From Draconibacterium sp. (lineage in GTDB: Bacteria > Bacteroidota > Bacteroidia > Bacteroidales > Prolixibacteraceae): a DNA stretch of 6,299 bases. The notes below the pieces were generated by a model. That model did no database searches. It worked only from the letters and a program-made list of their open reading frames with translations, and was not told the origin of the DNA. Below, piece by piece: positions 1-5,800 of the stretch (position 1 is its first letter; every line of letters begins with the position of its first letter). Location of the stretch: assembly GCA_030595485.1 (NCBI GenBank), contig JAUVDE010000207.1, forward strand, positions 1 to 6,299, written 5' to 3'. Made by a program: the position numbers and the translations under genes.

Positions 1-113
1 GCCCGAATGGCATATTCATTAAACGCAGTTGTGAAAATAATTGGAGTGTCAATTTCTACGGCATCAAAAATTTCGAATGAAATTCCATCATCAAGTTGAA
101 TTTTCGATGTCAT
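1..113 (-). pseudogene. LytTR-type response regulator fragment (receiver domain, 5' part missing)
   Basis: Reading the minus strand from 113 to the window edge gives 37 codons without a stop, including IQLDDGISFEIF and TPIIFTTAFNEYAIRA. This is the second half of a receiver domain of the LytR/AlgR type, which in Bacteroidota normally reads DIQLxDGxSFEIF, then PxIFTTAYxEYAIRAF. The acid-pocket residues and everything before the phospho-acceptor strand are absent. The position where the Asp of DIQL should sit is Lys (SKIQL). Upstream in the same frame there is a stop about 13 codons before the ATG at 113, and that DNA codes for another protein in another frame. I read this as a 5'-truncated gene joined to the end of the secreted-protein gene. 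It could in principle be translated by coupling from the overlapping frame, but the product would lack a phosphorylation site. The C-terminal LytTR DNA-binding domain is expected beyond the left edge and is not seen. Confidence 0.6.
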
Positions 114-444
114 CGGTAAGTTTATACGAGAAATCTTCCATATAAGCTACGGGTGTTCCTTCCGGAAATTTGGCTTCTCGGCTCATCGACACCGTAACTG
201 ATACATTGTTCCATTTCACTATGTTTGTTTCTTCTCCGCGAGTGTATTCTCCCTTTATGCGTATTTTATTGAAGAAATTACAAAAGATATCGCCATTAAA
301 ATGGTCGGTAGTAACCTGAAATTTTTGTAGCTCGTCTTTCAATTCCAACTTGGGCAAGGAGTTCAATTTTGTTAAATCGATGTTCTTTTGAGCAAGTGTA
401 CTTGAGGAAAGGAGTACTGCAATGACTAGAATAATTGTTTTCAT
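91..444 (-). CDS. Secreted protein of unknown function, probably 3'-truncated
   Basis: The frame encodes 117 residues from the ATG at 444. I prefer this start over the in-frame ATG at 477 because it places a clean signal peptide at the N-terminus: MK, a hydrophobic core of about 10 residues, and probable cleavage after STLA (residue 18) before QK. The mature part is hydrophilic, with a region from DHFNGDIFCNFF to EGTPVAYMEDFSYKL that looks like a normal folded domain and not random sequence. I do not recognise the family. The last codons after TDDI overlap the response-regulator fragment in another frame, and the protein stops abruptly at ENST. The natural protein is therefore likely longer and this copy is cut off. 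It lies 110 bp downstream of the UroD-like gene on the same strand. I see no convincing terminator or promoter in that gap, so read-through from the operon is possible. Likely location is periplasm or outside the cell. Confidence 0.65.
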   Translation of the reverse strand: MKTIILVIAVLLSSSTLAQKNIDLTKLNSLPKLELKDELQKFQVTTDHFNGDIFCNFFNKIRIKGEYTRGEETNIVKWNNVSVTVSMSREAKFPEGTPVAYMEDFSYKLTDDIENST

Positions 445-554
445 GACTTTGAATTTTAAAGTTAATTGTTGCTTCAAAATTCGTTGTTCGCAAAATCAAA
501 TGAAAAAAAGAGTTGCTGAGTGGGTGGTTTTTAACTACGAATGGGAGATGTATT

Positions 555-1556
555 CTATAAAACTGAAGCTTCACTCATTGCTTTTAAATTTTCAGCAGAA
601 GTTAAAGGTGTAATTTCGCAAGCTGCCGAAAGAATAAAGCGTTCATTTTTGTGCTTTTCAACGAGTACTTTACATGCTTCAAATACTTCATCTTTTGTTT
701 TATTCTGAACAAGTACCGGATTAATATTTCCTGCAAAAATTACATCGTTGCCCAAAACTGAGCGGGCATGTTTGATATCCACTTGCCAATCTAAATCTAA
801 AATATCAAGCTTAAACCCGGTGTAAGATGGCAGCAAATGATTGGTGTTGCCACAAATATGCAATTTAACGCTTCCTCCTAAATCATGAATATAATTGATA
901 ATTTCATGGTGACGATCGCGAATGTAGGTATTGTAAGTTTCCGTGTCAATTTGCGAACAAACCGCATCGCCCATTCCAATTATTTCGCAGCCGGCGTCAA
1001 TTTGGGCTTTGGCAAAGTCTTTGGCAGTTTGCATGCATTTATCCATTAATCGATTTACAAAATCAGGGTAAATCATTAGTTGCATCAACATATTTTCAAT
1101 GCCGGTTAAATCGCAGGCTTCGGCAAGAGGTCCTTCAATCCATCCAATAATTGGAATATTTCCTTGTGTCTTTCTCGAAAGAATTTTGCCGGCCTTAATT
1201 CTATCTGAAGTGCGATCGGCTTTGTAAACGTCCGGATTTTTTAGATTTTTCACATCGTCAATCGAGTTTACAATCAAATCTAAACAGCGCGGAACTCCAT
1301 TGGGAATATATTTAATTTTTGCTCCGAAAGCACTGGTTTCACGATAAGGATCAGAGATTAATCCCAACATATCTAAATTGAAATCATCCATGCAGCGCAG
1401 GTTGGCCTCCACTAATATATTATAATCTGAGGCAAATTCAGCATAGTTACGACCAATATATTCGCATGCAAACTGCATTAATATTGGGCGAAATAGTACT
1501 TTGTCGTTTACTTTTCCTTCTTTCTGAAGTTGACGGAATTGGTCAATTTTTGTCAT
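555..1556 (-). CDS. UroD-superfamily cobamide methyltransferase-like protein (MtaA/MtbA type)
   Basis: This 333-residue protein has the UroD/MtaA TIM-barrel pattern: GWIEGPLAEACDLTG (138-152), EIIGMGDAVCSQI (191-203), KLHICGN (231-237), DLDWQVD (254-260), FAGNINP (275-280) and ILSAACEITPLT (308-319). In methylcobamide:CoM methyltransferases the catalytic zinc is held by His-X-Cys plus a distal Cys. Here these would be H233, C235 and C313, all present. Genuine HemE uroporphyrinogen decarboxylase carries an RQAGRYLPEY-like N-terminal motif. That motif is missing (LFRPILMQFACEYIG at 21-35), so a haem role is unlikely. I infer a soluble cytoplasmic enzyme moving a methyl group between a corrinoid protein and a thiol or related acceptor. 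No corrinoid protein or reactivase is encoded here, so substrate and partner are unknown. The start lies one base after the stop of the ASST gene (TAG-T-ATG), implying one mRNA and translational coupling. Length is normal for the family and no key residue is missing. Confidence 0.85.
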   Translation of the reverse strand: MTKIDQFRQLQKEGKVNDKVLFRPILMQFACEYIGRNYAEFASDYNILVEANLRCMDDFNLDMLGLISDPYRETSAFGAKIKYIPNGVPRCLDLIVNSIDDVKNLKNPDVYKADRTSDRIKAGKILSRKTQGNIPIIGWIEGPLAEACDLTGIENMLMQLMIYPDFVNRLMDKCMQTAKDFAKAQIDAGCEIIGMGDAVCSQIDTETYNTYIRDRHHEIINYIHDLGGSVKLHICGNTNHLLPSYTGFKLDILDLDWQVDIKHARSVLGNDVIFAGNINPVLVQNKTKDEVFEACKVLVEKHKNERFILSAACEITPLTSAENLKAMSEASVL

Positions 1557-1557
1557 A

Positions 1558-3216
1558 CTAATTGTTTCTCAAAATATTAAGTTCAATTACTTCAGCACCA
1601 TACAAAGTCCAGCCAACATTACTTTCACTGTTTCGAGGTGTTAATCTCATTTCCCAAACTATATTAGCGGGCGACGTGCGTGTAAATTCGCGAATCATTG
1701 TCCACTGCGGAAATCTTGCACGGTTAAACCAGGTCATCTCATCAAGGTGTTCTTCGGCTAGTAATGCACCAAAACAACATAGTACATTCCCGGTTTCAGG
1801 GAGTTCGGTAACTCTTCCCATTGCAATGCTAATTATCGAATTCTCGCCTTCAACTTTCGAGTCCCAAATTCTTTCAACTGTTTTTTTCTGTTCATTTATT
1901 TTATATTCCACGGCGTAACTTGGGCAATCTCTCAAATTTGCGGTGGTTTCAAATGGTCGCGCATTGTAGTTGTTATTATTGAAAAACAGTAAATTTCCGT
2001 TTGATGTAAAGTAGGGTGCATGTTGATGCCAGTTCCAACCTTCTAGCGGAATTTGCAAAAGCTTATCCTGCAATTTTTCTCCCCAGCCACTTGGTTCTGC
2101 AAAAATCCACTCAATTTCACTTTTGGTTTTATCTACTTTAATCATGGCGCTTTGGTAACGGAAATTTACCAGGTAGGCGTCTTCATTTGGAAGCGGAACT
2201 ATGGCATTGGCATGACTCCAGTCAATTACTTCAGGGAAACCACGGCGAATCCAATATTTGCTAAACGTTTCGTAACCAATTCGTTCAGCCGGCATATGGT
2301 CAAAACATTTCCACCGATGTACCACTTCGCCTTTAGGTGTAAATTCGATAATTACGTCGCCCATAACTTTTTGGCGTTTTCGCGGTGCGTTTTTATCACG
2401 TTCGCTGGTGTAGTAATTATCTATTTCCCGAATTTCAGTACTTAATACCAAGCGGTTTCCATTGGGTAAAAGCGAAACGTCGTGATGAAAAGTAAGTGCA
2501 TCAACCGCAATTGCATTGTCCGCTTTACCTTCTGGACGGTTTGCTGCGTACCATTGATTAATAATATTTCCGGCGAAGTCAATTTCCACAATTTTGCTAT
2601 CCTGAGTCATGTACGAAAGGTTGCCATTGGGTAGTAATTCAAAATCGCTAATCCGCGAATTGCTTCGGTAATACCACAACACATCGCCTTTTTGATTTAC
2701 AATGGCTAACATTCCAAAGGTTTTGTTCAATTCGTTTGCATTCGAACTTGTAAGTGGAATTCGTCGTCTTGGATTAAAAAGAATGAGTTCTTCAGTTTCG
2801 TTATTTTTTTCGGATTTAGTAATCGTTATTTTTGGAAATTCCAGTTTGTCCGTAGGTAGTTCAGGCGTTTGAAAAACCAATTCTTTTTCAACGAGATACT
2901 TTTCTCCATTTTCTGCAACTATTTCAAGATGAATATAATGGTTAGTTCCGGGGCGCATAAGTAGAATTGGAAAGCCGAGTTTTGTTTTTTCTGAGACCGT
3001 ATAATTTAATTGAAATTCACGTTCAGATTCTGTAATTGTAAAAGTTACTTCTTTGAATTCAATATTTGTTTTGAAATCGACGAAACATGTTAGGGGAGTT
3101 GAGCTATTCGGATTTTGAATAACAGTAGGTTCTTTCGTAAATTCTATTTTCTGAGTTTGACAGGACAATGCAGAAAGGAAAATAAAAAGGCAGAAGATTA
3201 AAATGATTCTGGTCAT
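1558..3216 (-). CDS. Arylsulfotransferase (ASST) family lipoprotein
   Basis: A 552-residue protein. Residues 1-18 form a lipoprotein signal peptide, with a lipobox-like ALSC placing the lipidated Cys at 19. About residues 25-117 form a beta-rich N-terminal domain like that preceding bacterial ASST propellers. The rest is a six-bladed-propeller-type domain with repeated LPNGN turns (195-199, 250-254). ASST moves sulfuryl groups from one phenolic sulfate to another phenol without PAPS, through a sulfo-histidine. The active-site set of the E. coli enzyme (two further His, an Asn, an Arg and the nucleophile His) has good matches: H244/H245 in TFHHDV, H335 and N337 in SHANA, R353 in FRYQSA, and H397 or H399 in WHQHAP. 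The 18-residue gap from H335 to R353 equals that between H356 and R374 as I recall them for the E. coli enzyme. No DsbL/DsbI pair is adjacent. First gene of a two-gene operon with the UroD-like protein. Activity is likely; the natural substrates are unknown. Confidence 0.88.
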   Translation of the reverse strand: MTRIILIFCLFIFLSALSCQTQKIEFTKEPTVIQNPNSSTPLTCFVDFKTNIEFKEVTFTITESEREFQLNYTVSEKTKLGFPILLMRPGTNHYIHLEIVAENGEKYLVEKELVFQTPELPTDKLEFPKITITKSEKNNETEELILFNPRRRIPLTSSNANELNKTFGMLAIVNQKGDVLWYYRSNSRISDFELLPNGNLSYMTQDSKIVEIDFAGNIINQWYAANRPEGKADNAIAVDALTFHHDVSLLPNGNRLVLSTEIREIDNYYTSERDKNAPRKRQKVMGDVIIEFTPKGEVVHRWKCFDHMPAERIGYETFSKYWIRRGFPEVIDWSHANAIVPLPNEDAYLVNFRYQSAMIKVDKTKSEIEWIFAEPSGWGEKLQDKLLQIPLEGWNWHQHAPYFTSNGNLLFFNNNNYNARPFETTANLRDCPSYAVEYKINEQKKTVERIWDSKVEGENSIISIAMGRVTELPETGNVLCCFGALLAEEHLDEMTWFNRARFPQWTMIREFTRTSPANIVWEMRLTPRNSESNVGWTLYGAEVIELNILRNN

Positions 3217-3239
3217 TTTGGCTTAATTTAGTTGAAAAT

Positions 3240-3247
3240 CAAATATA
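3240..3247 (-). promoter_or_regulatory. Bacteroidota -7 element for the ASST/UroD-like operon
   Basis: On the minus strand the octamer reads TATATTTG, a perfect match to the Bacteroidota sigma-ABfr -7 consensus TAnnTTTG, and it ends 23 bases before the ASST start codon. A TTTG that could act as the -33 element lies 15 bases upstream (3263-3266), which is shorter than the usual spacing of about 19-21. The -7 call is fair and the -33 call weak. The predicted 5' leader would be short. Confidence 0.5.
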
Positions 3248-3279
3248 CAAATTCGCGTAACTCAAAGTGTATTATTGTT

Positions 3280-3402
3280 ATGAAACAGGTTCTACAGTTT
3301 GCTCTGCAAGAAGCCGGAAAGAATTTGATGAAGAATTTTGGAGGAAAATTACAATTTCAAAATTGTGGCATCGAACAAAATCTTACATCCGAGACTTATT
3401 AA
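3280..3402 (+). pseudogene. Remnant of an inositol monophosphatase-family gene (N-terminal end)
   Basis: A 40-codon frame starting ATG at 3280 and ending TAA at 3400-3402. It begins MKQVLQFALQEAGKNLMKNF followed by GG, which strongly resembles the first amphipathic helix of SuhB/inositol-monophosphatase-like proteins (pattern: A-x-x-E-A-G-K-x-L-M-x-x-F-G). It then reads IEQNLTSET, comparable to the family's NQSxxVTExD segment, and stops just where the conserved metal-site region should begin. A full protein is about 260 residues, so over 80 percent is missing. The bases between its stop and the TfoX-like start (3403-3425) show nothing of the rest. No promoter is visible directly before it. 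It could instead be a small real peptide or chance similarity, but the match in order and spacing favours a decayed gene. Confidence 0.45.
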
Positions 3403-3425
3403 TTATATCAACTAAAAAATAAAAA

Positions 3426-3773
3426 ATGGCATATAGTGAATACTTAGCCAATCGTGTTCGGAATTCACTTAAAAACTTGAACTCAGCTTTTAGCGAAAAA
3501 AGGATGTTTGGCGGATTGACTTATATGGTGGATGAAAAAATGTGTGTTGAAATTATAAAGGATGATTTAATGGTTCGGGTTGAGCCGGAGTTACAGGAGG
3601 AATTTCTGAAAGAAGAGGGGTGTAGAATAATGGATTTTACCAAACGCCCAATGCCTGGCTATTTGTATGTTGGTTCCGAGGGAATTGACATGGATGAAGA
3701 CCTTGATAAATGGGTGCAACGTTGTTTGGATTTTAATCCTAAAGCTAAATCGAGTAAAAAGAAAAAGAAATAA
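3426..3773 (+). CDS. TfoX/Sxy N-terminal-domain protein (standalone)
   Basis: A 115-residue protein made of a single TfoX N-terminal domain. Characteristic stretches are EKRMFGGLTYMVDEKMC (24-40), DDLMVRVEP (46-54), MDFTKRPMPGYLYV (69-82) and DEDLDKWVQ (90-98). The C-terminal TfoX domain found in the gammaproteobacterial competence regulator is absent. Such short proteins are widespread orphan members of unknown role, so a competence function should not be assumed. The protein ends in a lysine-rich tail (residues 107-115), which may bind nucleic acid or simply reflect the A-rich DNA there. The ATG at 3426 is preceded by an A-rich stretch typical of Bacteroidota starts. No clear TAnnTTTG element is seen just upstream. 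The gene is convergent with the helicase and stands alone on its strand apart from the remnant before it. Confidence 0.85.
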   Translation: MAYSEYLANRVRNSLKNLNSAFSEKRMFGGLTYMVDEKMCVEIIKDDLMVRVEPELQEEFLKEEGCRIMDFTKRPMPGYLYVGSEGIDMDEDLDKWVQRCLDFNPKAKSSKKKKK

Positions 3774-3776
3774 AAA

Positions 3777-3803
3777 AGCCGCTGATTATAATAATCAGCG
3801 GCT
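3777..3803 (-). terminator. Intrinsic terminator between convergent genes
   Basis: A perfect 12-bp stem (AGCCGCTGATTA pairing with TAATCAGCGGCT) with a 3-base loop. Read on the minus strand it is followed at once by TTTTTTATTTCTTTTTC, an excellent U-tract, so it mainly terminates the helicase transcript, whose stop is 20 bases away. Read on the plus strand, after the TfoX-like gene, it has only the weak tail CATATTTAAGTATTTCT, so termination in that direction is probably less efficient. Confidence 0.9.
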
Positions 3804-3823
3804 CATATTTAAGTATTTCTACT

Positions 3824-5587
3824 CTATTTTTTCTTACCAGCAATTTCTACTCCAATGCGTTGTCCTTTGTGGGTTGCATCTTTAAAGTTGCGGATAATAT
3901 CTTTTTCGCATTTTTTGTCAATTTCGAAAAACGAGAATCCTTTTAATACCTCGATATTTCCGATTTCAACACTTTTGCCAGGCATGTTCTGATTAACTAA
4001 ATCAATAATGGTACGTTTACTAATTCCATCCTTTTTCCCCATGTTGAAGAAAAATCTTGAGAATTCGTAACCACCTTGACGTCCTTCACCACGGTCGCCT
4101 CTAACTCTATCGTCACGTCCACGGTCGCGGTCACGTCCTCTGCCACGGTCTCTATCTCTTCCATCACGTCCACGGTCGCGGTCACGTCCTCTGCCACGGT
4201 CGCGGTCACGTCCTCTGCCACGGTCTCTGTCTCCGCGTCCTGATTCTCTTTCGCGTGACTCATCAACGTTAATGTCGGGAGCGTTTTGGTAGTATTTTAA
4301 AAAGCGGTTAAACTCAACCGAAACAAAATGTTTGATTAACTCTTCGCGTTCTAACCAAGCCAGTTTCTTTAAGATAACTGGCATAAATTCACCAATCTGT
4401 TCGTCGTTAACCTCAACTTTTTCAACACGGTCGATTAAACTAAAGAACTGTTTCTCGCAAATTTCTTTTCCCGATGGTACATCCTTTTTAAGAAAAGGCT
4501 TGTTCAGGGTGCGTTCAACTTGTTTTAGTTTACCTTTTTCGCGCATGTGAATTAAGGTAACCGAAATACCTTTTTTTCCAGCACGTCCGGTACGTCCACT
4601 ACGGTGTACATAAATTTCCGGGTCGTCGGGTAGATTATAGTTAATTACATGTGTTAAGTCGTTTACATCTAAACCACGTGCAGCAACATCAGTTGCTACA
4701 AGCATTTGTAAATGTTTTCCACGGAAACGCCCCATTACATGGTCGCGTTGTGCCTGCGAAAGGTCGCCATGTAAAGCATCGGCATTGTAACCGTCTTGCA
4801 TTAACTTGTCCGCAATGTCTTTTGTTTCTGCACGGGTACGGCAGAATATAATTCCGTAAATATTTGGAGTAACATCGGCAATACGTTTTAATGCCGCATA
4901 ACGGTCGCGTGCCTGAACTAAGTAGTAGTTGTGCTCAACCGTATCGGCGCCCATGTTGCGTTTTCCAACTGATATTTCATGAATATCATTCATGTATTTT
5001 TTCGATATGGCCACAATCTCTTTTGGCATAGTTGCCGAAAATAGAAGTGTTTGCTTTTCTTCCGGAGAGTTTTCCAGAATAGCATCCAAATCGTCTTTAA
5101 AACCCATCGAAAGCATTTCGTCAGCTTCGTCGAGTACTACCCAACGAATTTCGTTTACCCTCAATTTTCTGCGTTTAATTAAATCGAGCGTACGCCCAGG
5201 TGTTCCCACAACAATTTGTGGTCCACGATCCAATTCTTTAATTTGCGCCCGAATATCAGAACCACCATATACAACGGCGCTTTTAAGGTTCTTTACGTAT
5301 TTCGAGTACTTTTTTAAATCGTTTGCAATTTGCATCGCCAACTCGCGTGTTGGACTTAAAATTAATGCTTGAATAGATTTTTTTGTCGTATCAACCTGCT
5401 GGATGATAGGCAAACCAAATGCAGCTGTTTTCCCGGTTCCGGTTTGAGCCAACGATACCACGTCTTGCGTGCTTTCCAGTAAAAAAGGAATTGTTTTTTC
5501 TTGTACTGGAGTGGGTTGCTCAAAACCAAGTTCTTCAATCGCCGATTGAATTTCGGTACTAAGCCCCATTTCTTTAAATAATGTCAT
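3824..5587 (-). CDS. deaD: DEAD-box ATP-dependent RNA helicase (DeaD/CsdA type)
   Basis: A 587-residue helicase with every DEAD-box motif intact: Q motif (GFEQPTPVQ, 21-29), Walker A AQTGTGKT (47-54), PTREL (79-83), GG (108-109), TPGR (129-132), DEAD (153-156), SAT (184-186), motif IV IIFCRT (246-251), motif V ATDVAARGLD (298-307) and motif VI HRSGRTGRAG (328-337). After a helical extension (about 350-440) comes a 64-residue Arg/Asp/Gly tract (443-506), then a DbpA-type RNA-binding domain (about 508-583; FFFNMGKKDGISKRTII, GFSFFEI). It should unwind RNA duplexes during ribosome assembly and mRNA turnover, often more important in the cold. The start at 5587 fits the family N-terminus (LFKEMGLS). 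A short predicted leader argues against a long cold-shock 5' UTR like that of E. coli csdA. The gene appears monocistronic, with its own promoter and terminator. DeaD and DbpA-like naming overlaps in Bacteroidota, so the symbol is approximate. Confidence 0.95.
   Translation of the reverse strand: MTLFKEMGLSTEIQSAIEELGFEQPTPVQEKTIPFLLESTQDVVSLAQTGTGKTAAFGLPIIQQVDTTKKSIQALILSPTRELAMQIANDLKKYSKYVKNLKSAVVYGGSDIRAQIKELDRGPQIVVGTPGRTLDLIKRRKLRVNEIRWVVLDEADEMLSMGFKDDLDAILENSPEEKQTLLFSATMPKEIVAISKKYMNDIHEISVGKRNMGADTVEHNYYLVQARDRYAALKRIADVTPNIYGIIFCRTRAETKDIADKLMQDGYNADALHGDLSQAQRDHVMGRFRGKHLQMLVATDVAARGLDVNDLTHVINYNLPDDPEIYVHRSGRTGRAGKKGISVTLIHMREKGKLKQVERTLNKPFLKKDVPSGKEICEKQFFSLIDRVEKVEVNDEQIGEFMPVILKKLAWLEREELIKHFVSVEFNRFLKYYQNAPDINVDESRERESGRGDRDRGRGRDRDRGRGRDRDRGRDGRDRDRGRGRDRDRGRDDRVRGDRGEGRQGGYEFSRFFFNMGKKDGISKRTIIDLVNQNMPGKSVEIGNIEVLKGFSFFEIDKKCEKDIIRNFKDATHKGQRIGVEIAGKKK
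4119..4217 (-). repeat. 24-bp coding repeats in the helicase RD/RG linker
   Basis: The plus-strand unit CCACGGTCGCGGTCACGTCC plus TCTG (24 bp) occurs identically at 4119-4142, 4170-4193 and 4194-4217. The last two are in direct tandem, and degenerate copies lie between and after them (4143-4169 and from 4218). Each unit is 8 codons, so gain or loss keeps the frame, and it encodes an RDRDRGRG-like block of the linker. This is a slippage- and recombination-prone tract likely to vary in copy number between strains. Confidence 0.85.
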
Positions 5588-5610
5588 TCTAATCTTCTAA
5601 AATTTGGCCG

Positions 5611-5618
5611 CAAAGGTA
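5611..5618 (-). promoter_or_regulatory. Bacteroidota -7 element for the DEAD-box helicase
   Basis: On the minus strand the octamer TACCTTTG matches TAnnTTTG exactly and is followed by C, a very common form of this promoter in Bacteroidota. It ends 23 bases before the start codon, giving a short 5' leader. No good TTTG -33 element is seen at the expected distance. Confidence 0.6.
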
Positions 5619-5709
5619 TTCTTTTTAAATGAAATTCAGGCATTTAGGACTAATTCTTCCTGTATGTAATCTTAAGATGAAATGCCAGATTTCTGCTCAA
5701 CTTGAAATT

Positions 5710-5763
5710 TTGAATGGTTTTACATTTTTTTGACATGGATTTCAACAACAGATTGAATGGTTT
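5710..5763 (+). repeat. 11-bp direct repeat in the divergent intergenic region
   Basis: TTGAATGGTTT occurs at 5710-5720 and again at 5753-5763, with starts 43 bp apart (about four helical turns). Both copies are followed by a T-rich stretch ending in TTTG. The second copy directly precedes the predicted -7 element of the beta-barrel gene. It may be an operator pair or a duplicated promoter segment, or chance in AT-rich DNA. Confidence 0.4.
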
Positions 5764-5767
5764 CTAT

Positions 5768-5775
5768 TACTTTTG
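5768..5775 (+). promoter_or_regulatory. Bacteroidota -7 element for the beta-barrel gene
   Basis: TACTTTTG matches TAnnTTTG exactly and ends 25 bases before the ATG at 5801. No clear -33 TTTG is found at 19-21 bases; a TTG at 5753-5755 is too close. The position relative to the gene supports it more than the motif alone does. Confidence 0.45.
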
Positions 5776-5800
5776 TTTATGCAATATTCAACTCATTGGT

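Noticed and set aside
445..554. Terminator or promoter between the UroD-like gene and the secreted-protein gene
   Set aside because: There is a T-run (minus strand, near 503-509) but no stable stem before it, and only an imperfect -7 match (TTCATTTG, 497-504); not enough to call.
296..613. Open frames around the gap between the UroD-like and secreted-protein genes (296-574 minus, 422-613 plus)
   Set aside because: They overlap real genes in other frames and have no plausible protein features.
555..1556. Annotation as hemE (uroporphyrinogen decarboxylase)
   Set aside because: The HemE N-terminal RQAGRY-type motif is absent, while the His-X-Cys...Cys zinc ligands of the methyltransferase branch are present.
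2053..2445. Plus-strand 130-codon open frame opposite the ASST gene
   Set aside because: It is antisense to a well-supported gene with active-site motifs, and its translation shows no recognisable domain.
3351..3366. Inverted repeat ACAATTT-CA-AAATTGT in the spacer before the TfoX-like gene
   Set aside because: It lies inside the putative IMPase remnant's coding sequence and is AT-rich; a 7-bp arm is weak evidence for an operator or terminator.
3426..3773. TfoX-like gene as a competence regulator
   Set aside because: Only the N-terminal domain is present and no competence genes are nearby; the family name alone does not support the role.
4119..4217. Regular short repeats as a possible CRISPR array
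   Set aside because: There are no unique spacers; the repeats are in tandem, in frame, and encode a low-complexity protein linker.
3997..4266. Minus-strand frame with repeated VAEDVTATV-like units overlapping the helicase
   Set aside because: It is an out-of-frame reading of the 24-bp repeats that encode the helicase RD/RG linker; the helicase frame is clearly the real one.
4992..5372. Plus-strand 126-codon open frame opposite the helicase core
   Set aside because: It is antisense to conserved helicase motifs, Ser/Arg-rich without domain features; a shadow frame.
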